Notes under the pieces: model-generated | Seen by the model: only the letters and a program-made list of their open reading frames with translations | Databases searched by the model: none | What the model was told of the DNA's origin: nothing | Origin: Bacillota bacterium | GTDB lineage: Bacteria; Bacillota; Clostridia; Lachnospirales; Lachnospiraceae | Direction of reading: 5' to 3' | Assembly (NCBI GenBank): GCA_023415475.1 | Contig: JAEZKL010000023.1 | Coordinates: 1 to 64,000 of the forward strand | Length of the DNA: 64,000 nucleotides | Translations under genes and position numbers: made by a program | Shown here: positions 1 through 7,848 of the stretch, one piece after another | Numbering within the stretch: position 1 is the first letter of the stretch | How the letters are laid out: each line of letters opens with the position of its first letter

Positions 1-2
1 GC

Positions 3-353
3 ACCAAGACAGCAGATGTGAATGATATCTATCCTTACGGCTTCGCATTTACCTCCAGTGATCTGGATGATGCGGTGACATCCTTACAGGATATCCTGCC
101 GGATATGCTGCGACTGGCTGAAATCGAGAAATCCTGTCAGCTGATGGCTGCAGAGATCGAGAAGACCAGACGTCGTGTCAATGCTTTGGAGCATGTTATG
201 ATTCCGGAGCTTCGTGAAAATATCAAATACATTGTAATGAAGTTAGATGAGAATGAGCGTAGTACCCAGGTTCGCCTCATGAAGGTGAAGGATATGATGC
301 TGGAACAGGCACATCATTACAGTGAGAGATATCAGAATCATTTTGAGGTATAG
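3..353 (+). CDS. V-type ATP synthase subunit D, C-terminal part
   Basis: The reading frame is already open at the left edge, so only the last 116 codons or so are present. The protein is the C-terminal helical part of the V/A-type ATPase central-stalk subunit D, which with subunit F couples the A3B3 catalytic head to the membrane rotor. The family-typical stretch RRRVNALEHVMIPEL is followed by a long charged helix. The upstream ATPase subunits should lie just outside the window. A strong hairpin follows the stop, so this is the last gene of its operon. Confidence 0.9.
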   Translation, partial: TKTADVNDIYPYGFAFTSSDLDDAVTSLQDILPDMLRLAEIEKSCQLMAAEIEKTRRRVNALEHVMIPELRENIKYIVMKLDENERSTQVRLMKVKDMMLEQAHHYSERYQNHFEV

Positions 354-416
354 CAAACAGATAATATGTACAGATAAACCGAGGTACGTTTGATTATACT
401 GAAGGTTATGCACAGA

Positions 417-456
417 AAAGAACAGGGATACAGTAACAATGTATCCCTGTTCTTTT
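417..456 (+). terminator. Intrinsic terminator after the V-ATPase operon
   Basis: Perfect 16-bp stem (AAAAGAACAGGGATAC paired with GTATCCCTGTTCTTTT), a 7-nt loop and a T-rich 3' arm. It ends the V-ATPase transcript. Confidence 0.85.
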
Positions 457-578
457 CTTGGATATTCTTCAAAGAAGATCAACACACCTTGGTATCTCTG
501 GGATAAATATTATAATATAATATATTTTTAATTAATCTAACCATAGGAAACTTCGGAATTTAGACTCGACAGTTCGGG

Positions 579-607
579 TTGACACAATTTCGAGTACATA
601 TTACAAT
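579..607 (+). promoter_or_regulatory. Sigma-A promoter of the FNR-type regulator gene
   Basis: TTGACA (579-584), a 17-bp spacer and TACAAT (602-607). No CRP/FNR-type palindrome is visible around it, so the regulator does not obviously autoregulate. The rest of the 330-nt gap between the V-ATPase gene and this regulator is AT-rich, with no further gene seen. Confidence 0.75.
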
Positions 608-683
608 GAAATAGGATAATCATTTTCAAAAGTAATGAGTTGGAGGGATTATTATTACATTATAGATTTGGAGGTTCATCAGT

Positions 684-1400
684 ATGAATGCTTCCTGCCA
701 TTGCGGGTTTTGTCATAATGATTTATGTGTGAAGAAGGTTCCCATCTTTTCTTCCCTGAGCAATGAAGAGATTGGTAAAATCTCTGATTTGATTACTCAT
801 AAGGAATATAAGAAGGGTGAGCTTCTGATGCATGACGGTGAGAGGTCTGAGAATATCGTTATCGTGCATGAGGGAAGTGCGAAAGCCTTTAAATACACTG
901 CGGACGGGAGAGAGCAAATACTATATGTTTTTGCGGAGGGGGACTTTTTTGGTGAACAGAATCTATTAACGGACCGTACAGCAACCTACTCAGTCGAAGC
1001 ACTTCAGACCGTAAAGACCTGTATATTGTCAAAGAGTCAATTTCAATCCCTGCTATATCAATATCCTGATATTGCAGTAAAGATTATCGCCGAACTTGGT
1101 GAGCGTATGGCTAGACTGGAGAACGCGATGCAAGGCATGGGAGTTAGAAACGTAGATAACCGAATTGGTGGTATTTTACTTGAATTTGCAGCAAAATACG
1201 GTATCGATGAGAAGGAAGGAACATTAATTCATTTGCCTCTGAGCAGAGAGGGAATTGCAAATTACCTGGGGGTTGCCAGAGAGACAGTGAGCCGGAAGCT
1301 GGGTCAGCTGGAGAATGAAGGAATTATCCGTTCCGTTAATAATAAAGAAATCTTAATTCTCGATAAGGAAGCCTTAGGTGCGTTAGCAGGCTCCTATTAA
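684..1400 (+). CDS. FNR-type Crp/Fnr family transcriptional regulator
   Basis: A 238-residue one-component regulator with a cyclic-nucleotide-binding fold (about 20-130), a dimerisation helix and a C-terminal winged helix (about 165-230). Four N-terminal cysteines (C5, C7, C10, C15) precede the fold. C113 sits where E. coli FNR has its internal cluster ligand C122. The recognition helix reads RETVSR and keeps the E..SR pattern of FNR. Together this predicts an oxygen- or NO-labile Fe-S cluster (inference). It is monocistronic, between its own promoter and a terminator. Ric and rubrerythrin follow, and matching DNA boxes lie upstream of four genes in the window. Confidence 0.93.
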   Translation: MNASCHCGFCHNDLCVKKVPIFSSLSNEEIGKISDLITHKEYKKGELLMHDGERSENIVIVHEGSAKAFKYTADGREQILYVFAEGDFFGEQNLLTDRTATYSVEALQTVKTCILSKSQFQSLLYQYPDIAVKIIAELGERMARLENAMQGMGVRNVDNRIGGILLEFAAKYGIDEKEGTLIHLPLSREGIANYLGVARETVSRKLGQLENEGIIRSVNNKEILILDKEALGALAGSY

Positions 1401-1422
1401 CGTAATATATCAAGATAAATTG

Positions 1423-1458
1423 AAAGCTCTGAACCATGTGGTTAACAGAGCTTTTTTT
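1423..1458 (+). terminator. Intrinsic terminator of the FNR-type regulator gene
   Basis: AAAGCTCTG...CAGAGCTTT stem, extended inside by AACC/GGTT, followed by a run of seven T. Confidence 0.85.
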
Positions 1459-1585
1459 GTGCCCTTGTCGAATAAAATCCAGCCTCATATCGTTCTCTGT
1501 ATCTTGGAATCTTATGCATATATTAAGTATATTATATGGATCATTCAGTCCATGCTTTGATAGGTTAGTTATTTATCCTCGATTA

Positions 1586-1628
1586 ATTGATTTCAATCAC
1601 AGATATTAGGAGGTATGTATACTATACT
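1586..1628 (+). promoter_or_regulatory. FNR/CRP box and class II promoter of ric
   Basis: The box ATTGATTTCAATCACA (1586-1601) has its centre at 1593.5. A -10 element TATACT lies at 1623-1628, giving a start near 1635 and placing the box at exactly -41.5, the class II activator position. There is no good -35, as expected for an activator-dependent promoter. Confidence 0.65.
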
Positions 1629-1642
1629 CAGGTCAGAGATAA

Positions 1643-1654
1643 GGAAGCGCTTCC
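1643..1654. promoter_or_regulatory. LacI-family/cre-like palindrome in the ric leader
   Basis: Perfect 12-bp palindrome GGAAGCGCTTCC, about +9 to +20 from the predicted ric start. Its AAGCGCTT core matches the centre of catabolite-responsive (CcpA cre) sites, but the outer bases fit only partly. Repressor or CcpA binding is a guess. Confidence 0.35.
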
Positions 1655-1728
1655 GAAGCAGATAAAAGCAAACTCATTAGCATGTAATGGCTTTTTATAA
1701 AGCGAAAAAGGAAAGTGAGGGTTATAAT

Positions 1729-2427
1729 ATGATGATAAGAAATCGGGAAACAACCGTAGGAGCAATTGTAGCTGAATTACCTAAGGCAAATGAATTATTC
1801 ACAAAGTATGGTATTGACTTTTGTTGCGGAGGTCACAGAAGGTTAGCTGAGGTTATGGAGCAGCAGGGACTGGAGAGTGAGAAGATTTATCAGGAGCTTC
1901 AGACACTGAAGGAAGAAAGAGAGCTAAGTTATACCGGAAGTCAATTTGCCGAGATGAGTGTGGAGGCATTGACGGATTATATTGAGGATACCCATCATAG
2001 CTATCTGAGAGGAGCACTTCCGGATATCGCAGAATTATTAGCAACCATCTTACGTGTACACGGTTTGAACCATAAGGAGCTCTTCGAGATTTATAGACTC
2101 TTCGGTACTTTGAAAACTGATTTGGAGCAGCATCTTTTTAAGGAAGAAGCAATGTTGTTTCCAACCATGGAAGAGAGTATTGGTAAGGAGTCGCAAATCA
2201 AAGAGCTGGCTACAGAGATTATTCGCGAACATGAAGGGGCCGGTATATTATTAGAAAGAATGCGTGCTTTAACAAAGAACTATCAGGTACCCGCCGATAC
2301 CTGCGCTACCTTCGCCAAGACCTATGCAATGCTTGAGGAGTTAGAGAAAGACCTCCATCAGCATATTCATCTTGAGAATAATATTCTTTTAAAGAAATAT
2401 GATTACCGTTCGGTGACAATAGCATAA
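1729..2427 (+). CDS. ric: Iron-sulfur cluster repair di-iron protein (Ric/ScdA/YtfE)
   Basis: About 232 residues. The N-terminal ScdA_N (DUF542) domain carries the hallmark DFCCGG cysteine pair. A hemerythrin-like four-helix domain follows, with His/Glu di-iron ligands in THHSY, HGLNHKEL, EQHLFKEEAMLFP, REHE and HQHIHLEN. The family repairs Fe-S clusters damaged by NO or oxidants and acts in the cytoplasm. The start at 1729 is chosen because AGTGAGG sits 8 nt upstream; the in-frame ATG at 1687 has no ribosome site. It lies under an FNR-type box and directly ahead of rubrerythrin. Confidence 0.93.
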   Translation: MMIRNRETTVGAIVAELPKANELFTKYGIDFCCGGHRRLAEVMEQQGLESEKIYQELQTLKEERELSYTGSQFAEMSVEALTDYIEDTHHSYLRGALPDIAELLATILRVHGLNHKELFEIYRLFGTLKTDLEQHLFKEEAMLFPTMEESIGKESQIKELATEIIREHEGAGILLERMRALTKNYQVPADTCATFAKTYAMLEELEKDLHQHIHLENNILLKKYDYRSVTIA

Positions 2428-2440
2428 TACTTTCCGTAAA

Positions 2441-2461
2441 TTTGGTAATACTTTTACCAAA
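2441..2461. promoter_or_regulatory. Inverted repeat ahead of rubrerythrin
   Basis: Perfect 8-bp inverted repeat TTTGGTAA-TACTT-TTACCAAA in the 58-nt gap between ric and rubrerythrin. It has no T-run, so it is more likely an operator or processing hairpin than a terminator. Confidence 0.4.
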
Positions 2462-2485
2462 CTATATTAGGAGGTAAGAGTTGTT

Positions 2486-3076
2486 ATGGATTTTAAGACT
2501 AGTCAAACCAAGGATAATCTGATGCGTGCCTTTGCAGGTGAGAGTCAGGCAAGGAATCGTTATACCTTTGGGGCATCCCAGGCGAAGAAAGAGCATCTGC
2601 ATGTAATAGAAGCTATTTTCAAATTTACAGCAGATCAAGAGAAGGAGCATGCGGAGATATACTATAATTTTCTGAAAGAATTGGCAGGTGAGAATATCTA
2701 TATAGATGCCGGATATCCGATTGATATTCATGATGATGTGGCTCAGCTTCTGCGATCGGCTCAGCACAATGAATATGAAGAATATGATCCTGTCTATAAG
2801 AAGTTTGGAGATGTAGCCAAGGAAGAGGGATTTCCTAAAATCGCTGCAGCTTTTCATATGATATCAGGTATTGAGAAGACCCACGGTGACCGGTTTGCAC
2901 GCTTTGCAGAGCTATTGGAAGAGAATAAGTTATTTATCTCAGACGTTGAGATCGGTTGGATGTGTCTAAACTGCGGTTATGTTCACTGGGGCAAGGAAGC
3001 ACCGAAGATTTGTCCTACTTGTCAGCATGACCAGGGATATTTTATTCGTATCTCAATGGCTCCTTTTACAGAATAA
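2486..3076 (+). CDS. rbr: Rubrerythrin
   Basis: A 196-residue protein of classic rubrerythrin length. The N-terminal ferritin-like di-iron domain shows the GESQARNRY and DQEKEHAEIYYNFL ligand helices, with a second pair in the ISGIEKTHGDRF region. The C-terminal rubredoxin domain has CxxC pairs CLNC and CPTC. It reduces hydrogen peroxide using electrons from NADH via rubredoxin-type carriers in anaerobes. AGGAGGT lies about 10 nt upstream of the start. It is 58 nt after ric and probably co-transcribed, which fits an oxidative/nitrosative defence unit. Confidence 0.95.
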   Translation: MDFKTSQTKDNLMRAFAGESQARNRYTFGASQAKKEHLHVIEAIFKFTADQEKEHAEIYYNFLKELAGENIYIDAGYPIDIHDDVAQLLRSAQHNEYEEYDPVYKKFGDVAKEEGFPKIAAAFHMISGIEKTHGDRFARFAELLEENKLFISDVEIGWMCLNCGYVHWGKEAPKICPTCQHDQGYFIRISMAPFTE

Positions 3077-3257
3077 TTACTTTCTTAATCAGGTGAATAT
3101 GTATATTATTAGTTTCGGGATTGCTTCAGATGGGATTTAGAAATAATAGTTACTTATTCACCTGTTTATAAGCTACCATAAGACAGTAATCTGGTTGTTG
3201 ATTCACAATAAAGTAGATATGAATACTACATAAAATAGAAAAAAATACTATGATATA

Positions 3258-3357
3258 TTGACAACAATTCCCCGTATACGTTATAATTAGTTTAGTCCGG
3301 TGGTAGCATCGGGAAAGTAATCTATGAAAAGAAAGCCTGCGTAGGCGGCTTTCTTTT
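3258..3357 (+). ncRNA. Candidate short RNA: strong promoter with early terminator
   Basis: A near-consensus promoter (TTGACA at 3258-3263, 18-bp spacer, TATAAT at 3282-3287) is followed about 40 nt after the predicted start by a perfect 11-bp terminator stem (AAAAGAAAGCC 3327-3337 with GGCTTTCTTTT 3347-3357). The product would be a 60-70 nt RNA, either a free sRNA or an attenuated leader of the flavoprotein gene at 3456. No coding frame fits and I do not recognise a riboswitch fold. The rest of 3076-3456 shows nothing else. Confidence 0.5.
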
Positions 3358-3455
3358 ATGACAAATACTTTGATTATCAAAATAAAATTCGTATTGATAC
3401 ATAAGGGTTTGTAAACTGTTTGAGTTTAGACAATTGTGGTATGGAGGTATAGTAT

Positions 3456-4511
3456 ATGATGATGAAGCCATTAGTAATCGGAGATTTGATTGCAAGAATT
3501 CCTATTATCCAAGGAGGTATGGGAGTAGGAGTCAGTAGATCCAGATTAGCAGGTGCCGTTGCGAAGGAAGGAGGCATCGGTATTCTATCTACTGCGCAAA
3601 TTGGATACGATGAACCAGACTTCAACAAGCACCAGATTGAAAGCAATCTGGAAGCAATTAAGAAGCATCTTAAGCATGCGAAGCAATGGGCAGAGGGTGG
3701 AATCGTTGGAGTCAACATCATGGTTGCAACAAAGCAATACGACCGATATGTTAAGGCAGCCTGTGAGGGTGGTGCCGATGTAATAATCTCAGGTGCGGGA
3801 CTTCCAATCTCTCTTCCGGAAATAGTTCGTGGCTTTAAGACTAAAATTGCTCCGATTGTATCCAGCATCCGTGCTGCATCTGTAATACTTAAGATGTGGG
3901 ATCGTAAATACCAGACAACGGCTGATTTTATTGTTATAGAAGGACCTCTTGCCGGCGGACATCTGGGATTTACGAAGGAGCAGCTGGATCATATCGAATC
4001 TATGGATTATGACATGGAGATGAAGGGTATTATTGAATGCAAGAAGGAATACGAAGATAAATACGGTAAAAACATTCCGGTGGTAATAGCCGGTGGTATC
4101 TATGATAAAGAGGATATCAAGCATGCTCTGGAGCTTGGTGCAGACGGAGTTCAGATTGCAACTCGTTTTGTGGTAACGGAGGAATGTGATGCCAGTCAGG
4201 AATATAAAGATGCCTATCTTGCAGCAGGTAAGGAGGATGTCCGTATAGTAATCAGTCCGGTAGGAATGCCCGGCAGAGCAATTATGAATCCCTTCCTTAA
4301 GACGGTGGATCAGGGAAGAATAGCAGTCAAAAAATGCTTTAATTGCCTGGAACACTGTAATCCTAAGGATACTCCTTATTGCATTACAAAGGCATTAATT
4401 AATGCGGTGGAAGGAAACCTAAAGGAAGGCTTGATATTCTGTGGGGAGAATGTTCATCGTTTAAAGGAAATGACTACAGTCAAGGCTATATTTGAAGAGC
4501 TGGTGTTTTAA
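3456..4511 (+). CDS. Nitronate monooxygenase / FabK-like flavoprotein
   Basis: A 351-residue TIM-barrel FMN protein of the 2-nitropropane dioxygenase/enoyl-ACP reductase II family. The N-terminal PIIQGGMGVGVS and GGIGILS loops and the AGGHLG motif (about 172-177), which carries the family's catalytic His, are present. A Cys-rich tail (CFNCLEHCNPKDTPYC, about 290-310) is shared with clostridial homologues. Members either oxidise nitronates or reduce enoyl-ACP with NAD(P)H; sequence alone does not decide. No fatty-acid genes surround it, so nitronate monooxygenase is the safer name. GGAGG precedes the start. Confidence 0.82.
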   Translation: MMMKPLVIGDLIARIPIIQGGMGVGVSRSRLAGAVAKEGGIGILSTAQIGYDEPDFNKHQIESNLEAIKKHLKHAKQWAEGGIVGVNIMVATKQYDRYVKAACEGGADVIISGAGLPISLPEIVRGFKTKIAPIVSSIRAASVILKMWDRKYQTTADFIVIEGPLAGGHLGFTKEQLDHIESMDYDMEMKGIIECKKEYEDKYGKNIPVVIAGGIYDKEDIKHALELGADGVQIATRFVVTEECDASQEYKDAYLAAGKEDVRIVISPVGMPGRAIMNPFLKTVDQGRIAVKKCFNCLEHCNPKDTPYCITKALINAVEGNLKEGLIFCGENVHRLKEMTTVKAIFEELVF

Positions 4512-4523
4512 GAATATCCCATT

Positions 4524-4551
4524 GGGCTTGATTTAAAATCAAGCCCTTTTT
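4524..4551 (+). terminator. Intrinsic terminator
   Basis: GGGCTTGATTT/AAATCAAGCCC hairpin followed by five T, directly after the flavoprotein gene. Confidence 0.9.
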
Positions 4552-4723
4552 GCTGCTATAAAACGATCAGGCGTAAAACATATAGTAAAAAAATGAACCA
4601 ATAAAGTTAAGGCTATTGCTCTTTTCATTAATGAGATTAATGTAAGATGTAAAATATAGGTAAAAAGAATGATTGACTAAACTGTTATTTGCTAGCATAA
4701 TTAATGAAAAGGAGATGACATGC

Positions 4724-5401
4724 ATGGATAATATTAAGACTGAAAGTGTTCCGAAACGAAGAAAAGGTTTGGCAACAACACAACTGATTCTAGAGGTAGC
4801 TGCAGATTTGTTTGCGAGAAATGGATATGATGGTGTTTCGGTGCGTGAAATCGCAGAGAAAGTCGGAATTAAAGATAGCTCGTTATACAATCACTTCAAA
4901 AGCAAAGCGGAAATCCTTGAAACTCTTTTCGATGATTTTATAAAATATGTTCCCGAGACAAGACCGTCCGACGAAGAAATTGATAAAATGCTTATGCTAA
5001 TGGAACCGGAAGAGATATTCAAAAACATTGTCTTTCATGTCGGGAAAAGTGTCAGCGGCACTCTTTCAAACACAGTAATGATAATAAGTTATGAAAGATT
5101 TCGGAATTCGCGTGCGGCTGAAATGTATTACAAGTATTTGGTAAAGGAACCGGTGGATTACTATGAGCGCCTAATAAATAAAATGATTGAGCGGAAAATG
5201 GTTAAACAGGTTGATGCACGTATCATAGCGGAACAGTACAATTATGTTTCAATGGCTCTGACAAAGGAATATATCATGGCACAATACGGACTTGCAGATG
5301 AACATGCTGTGGTGGGATATATGGTTAAAACACTTAAATTCTATTGTGGGTTGATGAAAATTGATCATGGTGAGCGTTATGAAAAAAGAGATGACGTATA
5401 G
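4724..5401 (+). CDS. TetR/AcrR family transcriptional regulator
   Basis: About 225 residues. The N-terminal TetR helix-turn-helix lies at about 15-60, with VSVREIAEKVGIKDSSLYNHFKSKAE typical in pattern, ahead of a divergent ligand-binding helical domain. The start at 4724 has GGAG 9 nt upstream; an earlier in-frame start at 4673 has none. Its end overlaps the start of the Cys-rich protein gene at 5379, so the two are translationally coupled. The effector and targets cannot be read from the sequence. Confidence 0.88.
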   Translation: MDNIKTESVPKRRKGLATTQLILEVAADLFARNGYDGVSVREIAEKVGIKDSSLYNHFKSKAEILETLFDDFIKYVPETRPSDEEIDKMLMLMEPEEIFKNIVFHVGKSVSGTLSNTVMIISYERFRNSRAAEMYYKYLVKEPVDYYERLINKMIERKMVKQVDARIIAEQYNYVSMALTKEYIMAQYGLADEHAVVGYMVKTLKFYCGLMKIDHGERYEKRDDV

Positions 5402-5819
5402 GTCCTTACAAGAAAGATATCCCCCATCTGAGCCTTGCAGCTGTGAAACATGTAAATCCTACTGTATTCGGCCAGGCTGGTGGACAGTTGAGGAAGCGAC
5501 TAAGGCAATTAGAGCGGGCTATGGAAAGCGTATGATGTTAGAGATTTCACCGGAAATGACTTTCGGTGTGCTTTCTCCTGCCTTTATAGGTTGTGAGGGG
5601 AGTTGCGCTTTTCAGGAATATGCAAACAACGGCTGCAACTTTATGAAAAATGGTCTTTGTGAACTTCATGGAACAGGCTTTCAGCCACTGGAATGCCGCT
5701 ACTGTCATCATATTAGAAAAGGTCTTGGTATGATATGTCATGCAGATATTGAAAAGGATTGGCAGACACCAGCAGGACAGGCTTTGGTCAAAAGCTGGAT
5801 TTTACAAAATATAAAATAG
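5379..5819 (+). CDS. Cys-rich metal-binding hypothetical protein
   Basis: A 146-residue protein with about a dozen cysteines, in CSCETCKSYC, GCEGSC, NGCNFMKNGLCELHG and ECRYCHH. The layout resembles proteins of the zinc/iron-chelating Cys-cluster type (YkgJ-like), but I cannot assign a function. No membrane segment or signal is seen. It overlaps the end of the TetR gene by about 23 nt, so it is probably the co-regulated partner. GGTGAG lies just upstream of the chosen ATG. Confidence 0.7.
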   Translation: MKKEMTYRSLQERYPPSEPCSCETCKSYCIRPGWWTVEEATKAIRAGYGKRMMLEISPEMTFGVLSPAFIGCEGSCAFQEYANNGCNFMKNGLCELHGTGFQPLECRYCHHIRKGLGMICHADIEKDWQTPAGQALVKSWILQNIK

Positions 5820-5922
5820 AGTGTTTCCTGTTCTGAACTCAGCCGCCGGAAATAGAATAATGTCGCTAGAAAAGACGCGCATTGTGATTCTTCAAAATAA
5901 TTGTTTACAATTAAATTTATTC

Positions 5923-5967
5923 ACTGTGATTCAAATCACAGTAATAGTTTATTGGATATTCTAAACT
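5923..5967 (+). promoter_or_regulatory. FNR/CRP box and promoter of the DUF1858 gene
   Basis: A 20-bp perfect palindrome (5923-5942) contains TGTGATTCAAATCACA (5925-5940), a full match to TGTGA-N6-TCACA. The hexamer TAAACT at 5962-5967 gives a start near 5974 and puts the box centre at -41.5. Confidence 0.7.
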
Positions 5968-6009
5968 TTGATATAAATACATATTTACCATAAGAAAGGA
6001 AGAGGAATC

Positions 6010-6243
6010 ATGAGTGAAAAAGTGATACATCTATCTAAATCCGTATATGAGCTATGCCAACAGTATCCTGAGCTGCCAAAGCTTCTTCATGACCTTGGTT
6101 TTACGGATATCACCAAACCCGGAATGTTAGTAAGTGTCGGCCGGTTTATGACACTAGCGAAGGGAGCAGCTGCAAGAAAAATGGATTTGGAATTATTAAA
6201 ACAGCGGCTAGAGGAGCATGGTTTTGTAGTAATAAATGAATAA
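6010..6243 (+). CDS. DUF1858 domain protein
   Basis: A 77-residue protein matching the small DUF1858 domain: a single compact helical unit with YELCQQYPELPKLLHDLGF followed by MLVSVGRFMTLAKGA. Family members are often encoded beside or fused to DUF438/hemerythrin or Ric-like proteins, and the same fold type heads Ric (ScdA_N). It lacks the Cys pair of that domain. It is monocistronic with an AAGGAAG ribosome site. It carries the best CRP/FNR palindrome in the window, the same type as the DUF438 gene 6 kb away. Confidence 0.85.
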   Translation: MSEKVIHLSKSVYELCQQYPELPKLLHDLGFTDITKPGMLVSVGRFMTLAKGAAARKMDLELLKQRLEEHGFVVINE

Positions 6244-6393
6244 GACGATTGTCTGTGTGACAAATTCACTGAATGAAATGTAATATAATGATATAACAAA
6301 TGATAAATATAGAGTGCGATTGATATAATAATATCATCTCAATACAAGCTTATAGTATAAAAAACTCATTAGATTATGGAGGTAATGATAGAT

Positions 6394-7806
6394 ATGAAAA
6401 GACAGGTAGGCGTAATCGGTCTTGCTGTTATGGGCAAGAACCTGGCAGAAAATATAGCTGAGAATGGTTTTCAGGTAGCAGTTTATAACCGTTCTTCTTT
6501 AAAAACGAAGGAATTGCTGAAGGAGATAGCAGATGAAGTATTCAGAGGTAATCTGGAGGGCTTTTATTCACTTGAGGAATTTGTTGAGTCTTTGGAGATA
6601 CCACGAAAAATTATACTTATGGTTAAGGCGGGAGATGCGGTAGATGATACGATACAGCAGCTGCTGCCTTTATTGTCTAAAGAAGATGTTATTATGGACG
6701 GTGGTAATTCTTATTATATGGATACTATTCGCCGGAGCAAGGAGCTCGAGAAGCTGGGAATACATTATCTCGGTACCGGTATCTCCGGTGGAGAAGAAGG
6801 GGCAAGAAAGGGGCCTGCAATTATGCCTGGCGGTAACAAAGAAGCCTACGAGCTACTGGAGCCTGTATTAACAGCCATCTCTGCTAAGGTTGATGAAGAA
6901 CCCTGCTGTAAATACATTGGTGAAAGCGGTGCAGGACATTTTGTTAAAATGGTTCATAACGGTATTGAATATGCGGATATGCAGCTGATTGGAGAGGCTT
7001 ATCAGATCATGAAAAAGGTGTTAGGCTTAACACCTGAGGAGCTTTCAAAGGTATTTGGCGAATGGAACCAGGGTGAGTTGAATAGTTATCTGATTGACAT
7101 CACAGCAGATATATTGAGTAAGAAGGATACTGCAACAGATGGGTATCTGGTGGATATGATTCTTGACGTGGCAGGTCAGAAGGGCACCGGCAAATGGACC
7201 GGTCAGATTTCCCTCGACCTTGGGGTGCCTACCCCTACCATTACAACCGCGGTATATGAGCGCTACCTTTCTACGATGAAGCAGGAACGTGTCAATGCAA
7301 GTCAAACTTTGAAGGGCCCGAAAAATACAGAGAAAAAATCAGGCGAATTTGTGGAGTCAATCCGCAGGGCTCTGTATGCAAGTAAAATCTGTGCTTATGC
7401 TCAGGGCTTTGGCTTAATGAGAGCAGCCTCCGAGCAATTTGGTTGGAAGCTTCCCTACGGCGATATCGCAAAAATCTTTCGTGGCGGCTGTATTATCCGT
7501 GCACAGTTTTTAAATCAGATCAGCAAGGCATATGATAAGAACCCGGATTCGGTCAATCTTCTAATGGAGGATTATTTTGCAAAAAGCATCAATGAATATC
7601 AGGAGGACTGGAGAGAAGTCATCAAAACAGCTGTTTCCGGCGGTATCAGCATACCGGCTTTCTCCAGCGCTTTGGCATATTATGATAGTTACCGGGCGGC
7701 TGAATTACCGATGAACTTGCTTCAGGCACAAAGAGATTACTTTGGTGCACATACTTACGAGCGGATTGACAGAGAGGGAACCTATCATACCACATGGCAG
7801 AATTAA
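6394..7806 (+). CDS. gnd: 6-phosphogluconate dehydrogenase (decarboxylating)
   Basis: A 470-residue enzyme converting 6-phosphogluconate to ribulose 5-phosphate, CO2 and NADPH in the oxidative pentose phosphate pathway. The Rossmann motif GLAVMGKNLA is at about 9-18, the substrate motif MVHNGIEYADMQLI near 185, and GQKGTGKWT near 260. The start at 6394 has GGAGGT 10 nt upstream; the ATG at 6376 overlaps that ribosome site and is unlikely. It is followed after 42 nt by zwf, so the operon makes two consecutive NADPH-yielding steps. Confidence 0.96.
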   Translation: MKRQVGVIGLAVMGKNLAENIAENGFQVAVYNRSSLKTKELLKEIADEVFRGNLEGFYSLEEFVESLEIPRKIILMVKAGDAVDDTIQQLLPLLSKEDVIMDGGNSYYMDTIRRSKELEKLGIHYLGTGISGGEEGARKGPAIMPGGNKEAYELLEPVLTAISAKVDEEPCCKYIGESGAGHFVKMVHNGIEYADMQLIGEAYQIMKKVLGLTPEELSKVFGEWNQGELNSYLIDITADILSKKDTATDGYLVDMILDVAGQKGTGKWTGQISLDLGVPTPTITTAVYERYLSTMKQERVNASQTLKGPKNTEKKSGEFVESIRRALYASKICAYAQGFGLMRAASEQFGWKLPYGDIAKIFRGGCIIRAQFLNQISKAYDKNPDSVNLLMEDYFAKSINEYQEDWREVIKTAVSGGISIPAFSSALAYYDSYRAAELPMNLLQAQRDYFGAHTYERIDREGTYHTTWQN

Positions 7807-7848
7807 AGATAATATGCTTTGAACTCTGACAGAAATGGAGGAATGGAA

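Noticed and set aside
1614..1664. Tiny open frame after AGGAGGT in the ric leader
   Set aside because: The ribosome site abuts the ATG with no spacing, and the frame begins upstream of the predicted transcript start.
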